Positions 47,344 through 55,381 of a DNA stretch of 64,000 nt are shown piece after piece. The DNA is taken from contig NZ_JBEPJZ010000001.1 of the NCBI RefSeq assembly GCF_040496035.1, forward strand, positions 1,116,001-1,180,000, in the 5' to 3' direction. This stretch comes from Agromyces sp. SYSU T00194. GTDB taxonomy: Bacteria > Actinomycetota > Actinomycetes > Actinomycetales > Microbacteriaceae. The stretch's first letter is position 1. Each line of letters starts with the position of its first letter. A program made the position numbers and the translations under genes. The notes below the pieces were generated by a model. That model was given only the letters and a program-made list of their open reading frames with translations, was not told the DNA's origin and ran no database searches.

Positions 47344-48870
47344 GTGAGGCGCCGCATCCGAGCGGCCCATGTGCTGGGATTCGATCCCGAGGCCGGCGAC
47401 CACGTCTGGTATCGCAATGGCGAGGTCGTGATCGATGGGCCGCTGGTCGAGCGGGTGGGCGCAGCCGGTACGGCGAGCGGTCGCGTCGCGACCGTCGATG
47501 ACGAGATCGATCTCGGCGACGCCGTCGTGATGCCGGGCCTGATCGATCTCGACGCGCTCGGCGACATCGACCACGCGCTGCTCGACACGTGGGCGCCGCC
47601 CGAGCTTGCCAGTGGCCAGGAGTGGTCGGCGGCGTACGCGAAGGCTGGCGCCGCCGATGTGCTGAGCGCCGACGAGCGGCGGCTGATGCGACGCTACGCG
47701 CTGACCCAGCTGGTGCTGCACGGTGTCACGACCGCGATGCCGATCGCGGCCGAGACCCACAGCTCGTGGGCCGAGACCTTCGACGAATCCGTCGCGCTCG
47801 CCGAAGAGGCGGCCTCGCTCGGGCTGCGTGTGTACGTGGGGCCGAGCTACCGCGCCGGCGTCAACACCGTCGCCGCCGACGGCACCACGGACGTGCACTG
47901 GGACCTACCCCGCGGTGAGCGCGGGTTCGACGATGCCCTGCGGTTTCTCGACTGGGCGCGCGCACGGAGGATGACGGATGGCAGCGACCTCGTGCAGGGC
48001 GCTCTACTGCCGTGCCGAATAGAGACCGTCACAGACGACCTGCTGCGCCGCACCGCGGCGGCCGCTGAGCAGCACGGGGTACCGGTGCGGCTCCACATGC
48101 TCCAGAGCCTGCGGGAAATCGAGCACCTGCACCGGGCAGACCGCGGCACCCCCGTGGACACTCTGGAACGTGTTGGTCTGCTCCGAGCCGGCACCCTCGT
48201 GCCGCACGCGATCTACCTCGACGATCATCCACTGGTCATTGAGGCACGCCGGGCGGGTGCCGCCGCCGCGTCGGCTTCGCCGGTCGGTGACCTCGAACGG
48301 CTGGCGACGGCGGGCGTCGCGGTCGTGCACTGCCCGCTGACATCGCTGCGATACGGCACTGCGCTGCGGTCATTCGGCCGCTATGTCGATGCGGGAGTGC
48401 GGATGACGCTTGGTACCGACTCATTCCCGCCCGACCTGATCCGGGGCATCGACGTCGGATCGAGCGTCGCGAGGCTGATCGATGGGCGGGCAGACGCGGC
48501 GCCCGTCGCGGACTACCTGCGAGCCGCGACGCTCGGCGCCGCCGACGTGCTCGGCCGCCACGACCTCGGCCGCCTCACCGCCGGAGCAACGGCCGATCTT
48601 GTCGCGTTCTCCCTCGATGACCTTCGCGATGGCGCGATCGATGATCCGCTGCGCACCCTCGTCGCATCCGGAACTGCGCGTCAGACGGTGCTCAGCATCA
48701 TCGCCGGGCGCGTAGTCGTGCGGGGCGGACGGGTGCCCGGGCTCGACGAATGCGAGCTGCGGTCGACCGGTCAACGCCTGTTCATGAAGCTGCGCGCGGC
48801 GTACGGGCACCGTGACCACCACGGACGCAGCGCGGACGTGCTCTTCCCGGCGGCCTTCGCGTCGGGGTGA
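47344..48870 (+). CDS. amidohydrolase/chlorohydrolase-family protein
   Basis: The 508-residue protein (from GTG 47344; GTG 47293 would add 17) has the composite beta-sandwich plus TIM barrel of COG0402 hydrolases: VVMPGLIDLDALGDIDHALL, VLHGVTTAMPIAAETHSSWA, GVAVVHCPLTSLRYG, RMTLGTDSFPPDLIRG and the C-terminal LTAGATADLVAF. The first metal motif HxH (normally after PGLID) is absent, replaced by LDA and DID, while the later VHCP and GTDS remain. It probably hydrolyses a deaminatable or amide substrate linked to the divergent importer; activity is uncertain. Confidence 0.8.
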   Translation: MRRRIRAAHVLGFDPEAGDHVWYRNGEVVIDGPLVERVGAAGTASGRVATVDDEIDLGDAVVMPGLIDLDALGDIDHALLDTWAPPELASGQEWSAAYAKAGAADVLSADERRLMRRYALTQLVLHGVTTAMPIAAETHSSWAETFDESVALAEEAASLGLRVYVGPSYRAGVNTVAADGTTDVHWDLPRGERGFDDALRFLDWARARRMTDGSDLVQGALLPCRIETVTDDLLRRTAAAAEQHGVPVRLHMLQSLREIEHLHRADRGTPVDTLERVGLLRAGTLVPHAIYLDDHPLVIEARRAGAAAASASPVGDLERLATAGVAVVHCPLTSLRYGTALRSFGRYVDAGVRMTLGTDSFPPDLIRGIDVGSSVARLIDGRADAAPVADYLRAATLGAADVLGRHDLGRLTAGATADLVAFSLDDLRDGAIDDPLRTLVASGTARQTVLSIIAGRVVVRGGRVPGLDECELRSTGQRLFMKLRAAYGHRDHHGRSADVLFPAAFASG

Positions 48871-48980
48871 GTCCCATCGAGGCGTAGGTGAGCTTCTGAA
48901 CCCGAGGTCTCGTGTTCTCGGTGCGCGACCCAGTTCCGGTCGCATCCCGTCGGCCCGGGCAATCACGCAGGAGATAGCCT

Positions 48981-49430
48981 GTGCAGATGGACATCCGCAT
49001 CGCGGCGTACGGCGTCATCATCCGCGACGGGCAGGTCCTGCTCGCCCACTGGAACGAGCACGGCCGCAGCGGCTGGACGCTGCCCGGCGGCGGCATCGAG
49101 GGCGACGAGCATCCGCATGACGCGGCCGTGCGCGAGATCTTCGAGGAGACGGGCTTCCATGCCCGCATCGATCGGCTCCTGGGCGTCGATCGCATCATGA
49201 TCGACGCGTCCCGTCGTCACGCGGGCGCGACCGCTCCGCTGTACGCGCTGCGCGTGGTCTATCGGGCGACGGTGACCGGTGGCACGCTCACCAATGAGGT
49301 CGACGGCTCGAGCGACGAGGCGCGTTGGTTCCCGCTCGAGGAGGTGCCCGAACTGCACCGCGTCAGCCTGGTCGACGTCGGGCTCCGGCTCGACTCGGCG
49401 GAACCGCCGGCCGGCATGATCGGCACCTGA
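48981..49430 (+). CDS. NUDIX hydrolase
   Basis: The 149-residue protein has a complete Nudix box, GGIEGDEHPHDAAVREIFEE followed by TGF, preceded by the family strand DIRIAAYGVIIRDGQVLLAH. It hydrolyses a nucleoside diphosphate linked to some moiety; the substrate cannot be told. GTG 48981 has an AGGAG site seven bases upstream; ATG 48987 is the alternative. A hairpin terminator follows. Confidence 0.9.
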   Translation: MQMDIRIAAYGVIIRDGQVLLAHWNEHGRSGWTLPGGGIEGDEHPHDAAVREIFEETGFHARIDRLLGVDRIMIDASRRHAGATAPLYALRVVYRATVTGGTLTNEVDGSSDEARWFPLEEVPELHRVSLVDVGLRLDSAEPPAGMIGT

Positions 49431-49444
49431 CCCCCCGGGTACGC

Positions 49445-49478
49445 CACGACGGCCCTCCCGTCGGGGAGGACCGTCGTG
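49445..49478. terminator. hairpin after the NUDIX gene
   Basis: Outer arms CACGACGG and CCGTCGTG with inner CCTCCC/GGGAGG pairing lie 15 bases past the NUDIX stop and also downstream of the minus-strand gene at 49526, so it may act both ways. Confidence 0.7.
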
Positions 49479-49525
49479 TGCGGATGAGGCGTGCGCCGGG
49501 TTCCGGTGCGCGAGGCGCCCGGGCG

Positions 49526-49762
49526 TCACAGGTACGGCCTCGAACTGATCGCGGCCAGGATCGCCCGCTGCTCGCGCTGCTCGCGTTCGCGCGCGTTGCG
49601 GAACGCCAGCTGCTGCGCGGCGCGGTCCGGCTGGCGCCGGTGCGCACGACGCCGGCTCCAGGCCAGCAGTGCGATGCCGATGCTCCGGGCCGCCCGCTCG
49701 GCGGCGTCCTGTGCGCGCAGGCTCCGTCGTGGAGGGTGTGCGATGAGGATCTGCGAATTCAT
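49526..49762 (-). CDS. small Arg-rich hypothetical protein
   Basis: The 78-residue protein begins MNSQILIAHPPRRSLRAQDA, has one hydrophobic helix (ARSIGIALLAWSRRRAHRR) and an Arg/Gln/Glu-rich C-terminal helix (NAREREQREQRAILA). An AAGGAA ribosome site six bases before ATG 49762 supports it. Short proteins with this pattern, a weak membrane helix followed by an amphipathic basic helix, are common and uncharacterised in Microbacteriaceae. No function can be assigned. Confidence 0.55.
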   Translation of the reverse strand: MNSQILIAHPPRRSLRAQDAAERAARSIGIALLAWSRRRAHRRQPDRAAQQLAFRNAREREQREQRAILAAISSRPYL

Positions 49763-50044
49763 GATCGTTCCTTGGGTGTGATGGTGGTGGTGCGGGTGGT
49801 GCGGGTGGAGGTGCACCCGACTGCGGAAGCGGCGCATCGTTCCCGGGTCCGTCGGGACCCGGGAGGGCGTGCGGGCATGCCGAGGCACCGCCGAGGTGGC
49901 GGCGTGGGTGCGGTCCGAACGGGTCGCTCCGCCGTGGGCGCGACGTCGGTGACGACGAACCCCGGTCAGGCGTCCCGGTTCAGGACGGATGCGTCGCGGA
50001 GGGCGAGTCCGGAAGGACTGCCGGCCGGCGCGGGACGGTGCTGC

Positions 50045-50149
50045 CTAGTGGGAGCGGACGGCGAAGGAGGCCGTGACGTACGTGGGAATCTTTCCCATGC
50101 CGAGCGTGATCGGTGCTCCATCGCAGATTGCGAGATCGATGATCATCAT
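50045..50149 (-). CDS. 34-residue small ORF
   Basis: The peptide starts MMIIDLAICDGAPITLGMGK and ends FAVRSH. It has an unusually good ribosome site (AGGAAGGAG, about eight bases upstream of ATG 50149) and a less biased codon choice than random high-GC frames. There is no signal peptide or membrane segment. The surroundings are otherwise non-coding for 240-280 bases on each side. I do not recognise it. Confidence 0.45.
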   Translation of the reverse strand: MMIIDLAICDGAPITLGMGKIPTYVTASFAVRSH

Positions 50150-50330
50150 GTTCGGTCACTCCTTCCTGTGCTCTGAGAACCACTGACGGGGTCACACCAT
50201 AGCGCTGCCGGGAACGTGCGCGCAAGAGCGGATCCGGCATGTCGGTGCGGGCACTGAGCCGATGCGTGTTGGCGACAGTCCGTACGTGGGCCCGCCCGTC
50301 GGGCGCGCACCCGCATCGAGGCACGACGAA

Positions 50331-50364
50331 GGGCCCGAGGTCGCGCAGTGCGTCACTCGGGCCC
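50331..50364 (-). terminator. hairpin after the DLW-like membrane gene
   Basis: GGGCCCGAG (50331-50339) pairs with CTCGGGCCC (50356-50364) across a 16-base loop, 26 bases past the stop of the minus-strand gene at 50390. Confidence 0.55.
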
Positions 50365-50389
50365 GATGCCGGCGATCACCGGCGGCGCG

Positions 50390-50911
50390 TCAGGCTTCCT
50401 TGTCGGGGCCCGGCGTCGGCTCGTCCTCCGCGACCCAGAGCTCGTCGTCGGCGCGGAAGGTCTGCCAGACGGCATAGGCGATCGCGCCGGCGGCGACCAC
50501 GGCCGCTCCGATCGCGATGTACCCACCGACGCCCGGACCGCTCTTCGGCTCCTCGGCCTTGGGGTTCACGCGTGCCAGGGCCGCGCGGACCCGCTTGTCC
50601 TTCGCGATGTCGCCGATGGACATCACGGTACCGAGCGCGCTGCCGAGGACCGGCACCATGGTGCGCTCGATCGAACGCCCCGCGTCGCCGGCGAACCTGC
50701 CCACCGCGTTCACCCTCGGCTGCAGGTACGTCTCGTATCCCTCTCGCACGCGCGGCGTGACCTCCTCACGGGTCAGTTGCCCGAGCTGGCGGCTCGCCTC
50801 GCGCGCGACGGTGTTCGCGCGCTCGAGTACGGCCTGCTGCTCTCCCCAGAGCTGCTCCGCGCTTCCGCGGAGTCGCTTGAGTTCCTTACGGCGCTTGCGT
50901 GACAGGCTCAT
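50390..50911 (-). CDS. single-TM hypothetical protein
   Basis: The 173-residue protein has a strongly basic N-terminus (MSLSRKRRKELKRLRG), a long charged helical region (residues about 15-95), and one membrane segment near the C-terminus (VGGYIAIGAAVVAAGAIAYA). The tail TFRADDELWVAEDEPTPG resembles the ending of DLW-39-type small proteins that lie near the gyrA-tRNA locus in related genomes. It is divergent from ppiA, 124 bases away. The function is unknown. Confidence 0.8.
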   Translation of the reverse strand: MSLSRKRRKELKRLRGSAEQLWGEQQAVLERANTVAREASRQLGQLTREEVTPRVREGYETYLQPRVNAVGRFAGDAGRSIERTMVPVLGSALGTVMSIGDIAKDKRVRAALARVNPKAEEPKSGPGVGGYIAIGAAVVAAGAIAYAVWQTFRADDELWVAEDEPTPGPDKEA

Positions 50912-51035
50912 GTCGACCCTCCATCGTCTGCTGCAGCGAACTCTTCCATCTTGCCACCAGAACCGCCCGGATCACGGAGTGAGTGTCGAATCCGGCATAT
51001 GGGTTGACAGATCCGCCTGTGCGAGAATCGTGGAC

Positions 51036-51575
51036 ATGCCACAACACACCGCAGTCGCGACGATCACGACGAACCACGGGCCCATCACGGTCGACCTCTA
51101 CGGCAACCACGCGCCGAAGACCGTGGCGAACTTCATCGGGCTCGCGACGGGCGAGCGCGAGTGGACGGATCCCGCGTCGGGCCAGAAGCGCACGGACGCC
51201 CTCTACGACGGCACGGTCTTCCACCGCATCATCCCCGGCTTCATGATCCAGGGCGGCGACCCGCTCGGCCAGGGCATCGGCGGCCCGGGGTACCAGTTCG
51301 ACGACGAGATCCACCCCGAACTCGACTTCACCGAGCCCTACGTGCTCGCCATGGCCAACGCCGGCAAGCAGATGGGACGCGGCACCAACGGTTCGCAGTT
51401 CTTCATCACCGTCGCCCCGACGACCTGGCTGCAGGGCAAGCACACCATATTCGGCAAGGTGAACGACGAGGCCGGCCGTGCCATCGTCGACAAGCTCGCC
51501 GCGGTTCCGACGGACGGGCGCGACCGCCCGCTCGAGGACGTCGTGATCGAGACCATCACCGTCGAATCCGTCTGA
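51036..51575 (+). CDS. ppiA: peptidyl-prolyl cis-trans isomerase (cyclophilin)
   Basis: The 179-residue cytoplasmic cyclophilin has no signal peptide. Active-site motifs are TVFHRIIPGFMIQGGDPLGQ, GTNGSQFFITVAPTTWLQGK and HTIFGKVNDE. It speeds prolyl isomerisation during folding. A TTGACA at 51004-51009 lies only 27 bases before ATG, so transcripts may be leaderless or very short-leadered; no clean -10 is visible. It marks the return of the conserved origin-region order. Confidence 0.95.
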   Translation: MPQHTAVATITTNHGPITVDLYGNHAPKTVANFIGLATGEREWTDPASGQKRTDALYDGTVFHRIIPGFMIQGGDPLGQGIGGPGYQFDDEIHPELDFTEPYVLAMANAGKQMGRGTNGSQFFITVAPTTWLQGKHTIFGKVNDEAGRAIVDKLAAVPTDGRDRPLEDVVIETITVESV

Positions 51576-51580
51576 GCGGC

Positions 51581-52420
51581 GTGACCGACGCCGACCCGGG
51601 GAGCCGCTGCTACCGGCACCCCGATCGCGTGAGCTACGTGCTCTGCCAGCGGTGCGGTCGCACCATCTGCGGGGAGTGCCAGACCCCCGCCGCGGTCGGC
51701 GTGGTGTGCCCGGAGTGCATGCGGGAGCAGCGGCAGTCGGCGCCTCGGACCCGATCGCGGGTGCTCATGCGGGCCGGGAGCGGCACGCCGGTGGTGACGT
51801 ATACCCTCATCGGCATCACGGTGGCGGTCTTCGTCCTCCAGCTGATCCCCGGACTCGGCGTCACGAACCGCCTGTACTTCACGCCGCTCGCGATGAGCGA
51901 GATCGCGTTCGAGCCGTGGCGGATGCTCACGACGATGTTCGTGCACTCCACCAGCCTGATCTTCCACGTGCTGCTCAACATGTACACCCTGTGGATCTTC
52001 GGGCAGCTGCTCGAGGGCCTGCTCGGCCGAGGGCGGTTCCTGGCGCTCTACCTGATCTCCGGCTTCGCCGGTTCGGTGGGAGTCATCTGGCTGTCGAACC
52101 CGAACACGGCCGTCGTCGGCGCATCCGGTGCGATCTTCGGACTCATGGGGGCGTTCCTCGTGATCCAGCGCCGGCTCGGGCGTCCGTCGACGCAACTGCT
52201 GATCCTCGTCGGGATCAACCTGGTGATCGGCTTCATCCCGGGAACGAACATCGCCTGGCAGGCGCACCTCGGCGGTCTCGTCGGCGGCGCGCTCGTCGGG
52301 CTCATCTTCACCGAGACCCGCAGACGGTCCCAGCGCGGACTGCAGGTCGGCCTGCTGGTGGCGCTCTCGGCGGTGCTGGTACTGCTGAGCCTGCGCTACT
52401 TCGTGTTCCCGCTGATCTGA
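51581..52420 (+). CDS. rhomboid-family intramembrane serine protease
   Basis: The 279-residue protein has an N-terminal zinc-binding module (Cys/His pattern CYRHPDRVSYVLCQRCGRTI with CGEC and CPEC) followed by six membrane segments. The catalytic Ser is in VVGASGAIFGLMGAF and the His in WQAHLGGLVGGALVG; the HxxxN oxyanion motif is HVLLNMYTLW. It cleaves membrane-spanning substrates. GTG 51581 starts five bases after the ppiA stop, so the two are one transcript. Confidence 0.92.
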   Translation: MTDADPGSRCYRHPDRVSYVLCQRCGRTICGECQTPAAVGVVCPECMREQRQSAPRTRSRVLMRAGSGTPVVTYTLIGITVAVFVLQLIPGLGVTNRLYFTPLAMSEIAFEPWRMLTTMFVHSTSLIFHVLLNMYTLWIFGQLLEGLLGRGRFLALYLISGFAGSVGVIWLSNPNTAVVGASGAIFGLMGAFLVIQRRLGRPSTQLLILVGINLVIGFIPGTNIAWQAHLGGLVGGALVGLIFTETRRRSQRGLQVGLLVALSAVLVLLSLRYFVFPLI

Positions 52421-52521
52421 CCGGCTGGCGTACCCCTGCCCGTCGCCGGCGGGTCCGATCACGCTCGTCTCAGTGCGGGCCCTGATGCGGCGTCACGCCC
52501 AGCTTTCCAGCGTCGCGAAGG

Positions 52522-52542
52522 TTATCCACAGGCTTGTCCACA
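52522..52542. other. two adjacent perfect DnaA boxes
   Basis: TTATCCACA (52522-52530) and TTGTCCACA (52534-52542) lie in the same orientation, start-to-start 12 bases apart, in the 256-base gap between the convergent rhomboid gene and crgA. They are about 24 kb from the origin interval. Nothing else in the gap explains them. Confidence 0.75.
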
Positions 52543-52616
52543 TCTGGGGAGAGTTACAGGTGTGTAATTGTCGCCCTTAAGGGGGACCAGTTCTCCGGGC
52601 GCGGGCGACCGCATCG

Positions 52617-52652
52617 AAGCGGGGCGGATGCCCCGTGGCATCCGCCCCGCTT
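52617..52652. terminator. bidirectional terminator crgA / rhomboid
   Basis: A 16-bp perfect stem (AAGCGGGGCGGATGCC with its complement) has a 4-base loop. It lies 24 bases past the crgA stop, between the convergent genes. Confidence 0.85.
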
Positions 52653-52676
52653 CCGAGGTCGTGTCAGGCGCCGGCG

Positions 52677-52916
52677 TCAGCGCCAGCGCGTCGTCATGAG
52701 GAAGCCGATGAACGCGATGCCGAACCCGACGAGGATGTTCCACGAACCGAGGTCGGGCACCGGCAGCTGGCCCTGGCTGACGTAGAAGACGATGATCCAG
52801 GCGAGCCCGATCAGCATGAAGCCGAACATCACGGGCTTGAACCAGACGGGGTTCGGAGCCTCTTCGCCGTTGGGTTGCTCGACGCGCTCGGGCTTCGAGG
52901 AGTTCGCACGTGCCAT
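52677..52916 (-). CDS. crgA: cell division protein CrgA
   Basis: The 79-residue protein has two membrane segments (FKPVMFGFMLIGLAWIIVFY, IGLVG-type VGFGIAFIGFLMTTRW) and a short polar N-terminus, matching CrgA, the actinobacterial FtsZ-ring and PBP-recruiting factor. ATG 52916 begins MARANSSKPERVEQP. It is divergent from the glutamine amidotransferase gene across 61 bases, the usual arrangement. Confidence 0.93.
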   Translation of the reverse strand: MARANSSKPERVEQPNGEEAPNPVWFKPVMFGFMLIGLAWIIVFYVSQGQLPVPDLGSWNILVGFGIAFIGFLMTTRWR

Positions 52917-52977
52917 GAGCGCGATTCTACCGTGTACGCGGTGCTCGGCTGGAATCGTGGGGAGGTAAGGTGGTCCG

Positions 52978-53616
52978 GTGACGCGCGTGCTGGTGATCGA
53001 CAACTACGACAGTTTCGTGTACACGCTGAACGGCTACCTCCAGGAGCTCGGCGCCGAGACCGTGGTCGTGCGCAACGACGACATCCCCGTCGAGCGGCTC
53101 GCCGAGCGGATGTCCGAGTTCGACGCCGTGCTGGTCTCGCCGGGTCCCGGGAAGCCCGCCGATGCGGGCGTGTCCATCCCCGCCGTGGAGGTCGCGGTGT
53201 CGACCGGCCAGCCGCTGCTCGGGGTCTGCCTCGGCCATCAGGCCATCGCCGAGGCGTTCGGCGGCGTGGTCACGAACGCCGAGGAGCTCATGCACGGCAA
53301 GACCTCGTCGATCCTGCACGACGACAGCCCGTTCTACGACGGCGTGCCGCAGCACTTCACCGCCACCCGATACCACTCGCTGGCGGTCGTCGACGGCACC
53401 GTGCCCCCGGAGCTCGTGGTCACCTCGCGCACCGAGGGCGGCGTGATCATGGGGCTGCGCCACGCGACTGCGCCCATCTTCGGCGTGCAGTTCCACCCCG
53501 AGTCGGTGCTCACCGAGGGCGGCTACCGCATGCTCGGCAACTGGCTCGAGTCGGCGGGGCTCGCCGGCGCCGCGGATCGCGCGGTCGGCATGAGCCCGCA
53601 CATGAAGTCCGCCTGA
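52978..53616 (+). CDS. glutamine amidotransferase, anthranilate/ADC synthase component II
   Basis: The 212-residue class I amidotransferase begins RVLVIDNYDSFVYTLNGYLQ. The nucleophile Cys is in LLGVCLGHQAIAEAFGG and the His-Glu pair in FGVQFHPESVL. It supplies ammonia to anthranilate synthase (TrpE) or aminodeoxychorismate synthase (PabB); in actinobacteria this locus is annotated either way (trpG/pabA). No component I is in the window. GTG 52978 starts the gene. Confidence 0.92.
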   Translation: MTRVLVIDNYDSFVYTLNGYLQELGAETVVVRNDDIPVERLAERMSEFDAVLVSPGPGKPADAGVSIPAVEVAVSTGQPLLGVCLGHQAIAEAFGGVVTNAEELMHGKTSSILHDDSPFYDGVPQHFTATRYHSLAVVDGTVPPELVVTSRTEGGVIMGLRHATAPIFGVQFHPESVLTEGGYRMLGNWLESAGLAGAADRAVGMSPHMKSA

Positions 53617-53629
53617 GCGGCTTCGCGCG

Positions 53630-55360
53630 TCAGCCGTCGCCGCCGCCGTCGTTCGACGCACCCGAGCAGTAGCGCAGCGTCACGTCGGACTTCTGCGGCA
53701 CGTCGCCCGGCGCCAGCGACTGCTGCACCACCGGGTCGTTCGGCTGCGCCGGGCACGAGTCGTCGGGCTGCGGCACCGGGTTCAGCTGCAGGGTGCCGCC
53801 GCGCAGCAGCGAGGACGCCGTCGCCAGCGGCTGGCCGGTGAGGTCGGGCAGCGTGACGAGCCCGCTCGAGACGCGGAAGTTGACGGTCGCGCCGAGAGTG
53901 ACGGAGGTGCCGCCGGCCGGATCGGTCGCGAGCACGATGTCGGCGGGCACCGTGGGCGAGTTCTCCCGCGTCTCGCTGCCCGCGACCAGGCCACGGCCCT
54001 CGAGGGCCTCCTTCGCCTGGTCGAGCGACTGGTTGCGCAGGTCGGGCACGTCGACGACCTCGCGGCCGCTCGACACGTAGACGCGCACGACCACCTGACC
54101 CGGCTCGACGATGGTGCCGGCCTCCGGATCGGACCGCGTGACCTGTCCCTCGGGAATGGTGTCGCTGGTCTCGTCGAGCTGCGTGGCCTGCAGGTCGAGG
54201 TCCTGGAGGACGCCCGTCGCCTCCTCGTAGGACATGCCCTGGAGCACCGGGATCTCCCGTGCGCTCGACGGGAGGTCGTCGGTGGGAGTGAGGTTGAACG
54301 CCCAGTACATGACCGCGAGGACGGTGACCACCACCGCGACGACGCCGGCCCAGATCCAGAGGGCGGGAGGGCGCCGCTGGGTGCGCTCCATCGTCTCGTC
54401 CTCGGTGAGCTGGCGCAGGGCGAGCTCGGAACTCGAGAGCGAGGTCGCGGGCGCCCCGAACAGGAGCTCCGTCTGGTCGGGCTGCCGGTGCACGGGCACG
54501 CGCCCGGATGCCGCCACCTCGACGTCGGCCCGGAAGTCGGCGGCGGTCTGGTACCGCTGCGTGCGGTCCTTGCCGAGGGCGTGCAGCACGACGGCGTCGA
54601 ATGCGGGGGAGACCCTCGGGTTGATGACGCTCGGCTTGACCGGACGCTCGCTGACGTGCTGGTAGGCGACGGCCACGGGCGTCTCCCCGCGGAACGGCGG
54701 GCGACCGGTGAGCATCTCGAACAGCACGACGCCGGTCGAGTACAGGTCGGTGCGCGCGTCGACCGTCTCGCCCTTCGCCTGCTCGGGGGAGAAGTACGAC
54801 GCCGTGCCGAGGATCGCGGTCGTCTGCGCGACCGTGGTCGACGAGTCCGAGATCGCCCTGGCGATGCCGAAGTCCATCACCTTCACCTGACCGGCGGAGG
54901 TGATCATGATGTTTCCCGGCTTGATGTCGCGATGCACGACGCCCGCCCGGTGCGAGTACTCGAGCGCGGTGAGCACGCCGTCGATGATGCGCGCCGCCTC
55001 GGCCGGATCGAGCGGACCCTCGCGGATGATGTCGCGCAGGAGCCGTCCCTCCACGCGCTCCATGACGATGAACGGCAGCTGCACCTCGTGCCCGGACCCG
55101 TCGAGGACGGTCTCCTCGCCCGCGTCGAACACGCGCACGATGGTCGGGTGCGCCATCCGCGCCGCGGACTGCGCCTCCTGGCGGAAGCGGGTGCGGAACG
55201 CCGGGTCGGTCGCGAGCGACGACTTCAGCAGCTTGATCGCGACACTGCGCCCGAGGCGTGTATCGGTGCCCGCGTGCACGTCGGACATGCCGCCGCGACC
55301 GATGAGCTCGCCGACACGGTAGCGACCGGCCAGCAGGCGATCGTTATCGGTCACGTGCAC
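53630..55360 (-). CDS. pknB: PASTA-domain Ser/Thr protein kinase PknB
   Basis: This 576-residue receptor kinase has a Hanks kinase domain (residues about 12-270) with GRGGMSDVHAGTDTRLGRSV, catalytic VVHRDIKPGNIMIT, MDFGIARAI and an activation loop with SSTTVAQTTAILGTASYFSP. It has one membrane segment (LWIWAGVVAVVVTVLAVMYW) and at least three extracellular PASTA repeats that sense muropeptides or lipid II. GTG 55360 has AGGAG six bases upstream. It phosphorylates FHA proteins, MurJ-linked factors and division proteins in relatives. Confidence 0.95.
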   Translation of the reverse strand: MHVTDNDRLLAGRYRVGELIGRGGMSDVHAGTDTRLGRSVAIKLLKSSLATDPAFRTRFRQEAQSAARMAHPTIVRVFDAGEETVLDGSGHEVQLPFIVMERVEGRLLRDIIREGPLDPAEAARIIDGVLTALEYSHRAGVVHRDIKPGNIMITSAGQVKVMDFGIARAISDSSTTVAQTTAILGTASYFSPEQAKGETVDARTDLYSTGVVLFEMLTGRPPFRGETPVAVAYQHVSERPVKPSVINPRVSPAFDAVVLHALGKDRTQRYQTAADFRADVEVAASGRVPVHRQPDQTELLFGAPATSLSSSELALRQLTEDETMERTQRRPPALWIWAGVVAVVVTVLAVMYWAFNLTPTDDLPSSAREIPVLQGMSYEEATGVLQDLDLQATQLDETSDTIPEGQVTRSDPEAGTIVEPGQVVVRVYVSSGREVVDVPDLRNQSLDQAKEALEGRGLVAGSETRENSPTVPADIVLATDPAGGTSVTLGATVNFRVSSGLVTLPDLTGQPLATASSLLRGGTLQLNPVPQPDDSCPAQPNDPVVQQSLAPGDVPQKSDVTLRYCSGASNDGGGDG

Positions 55361-55381
55361 TCGTCTCTCCTCAGCGAACGA

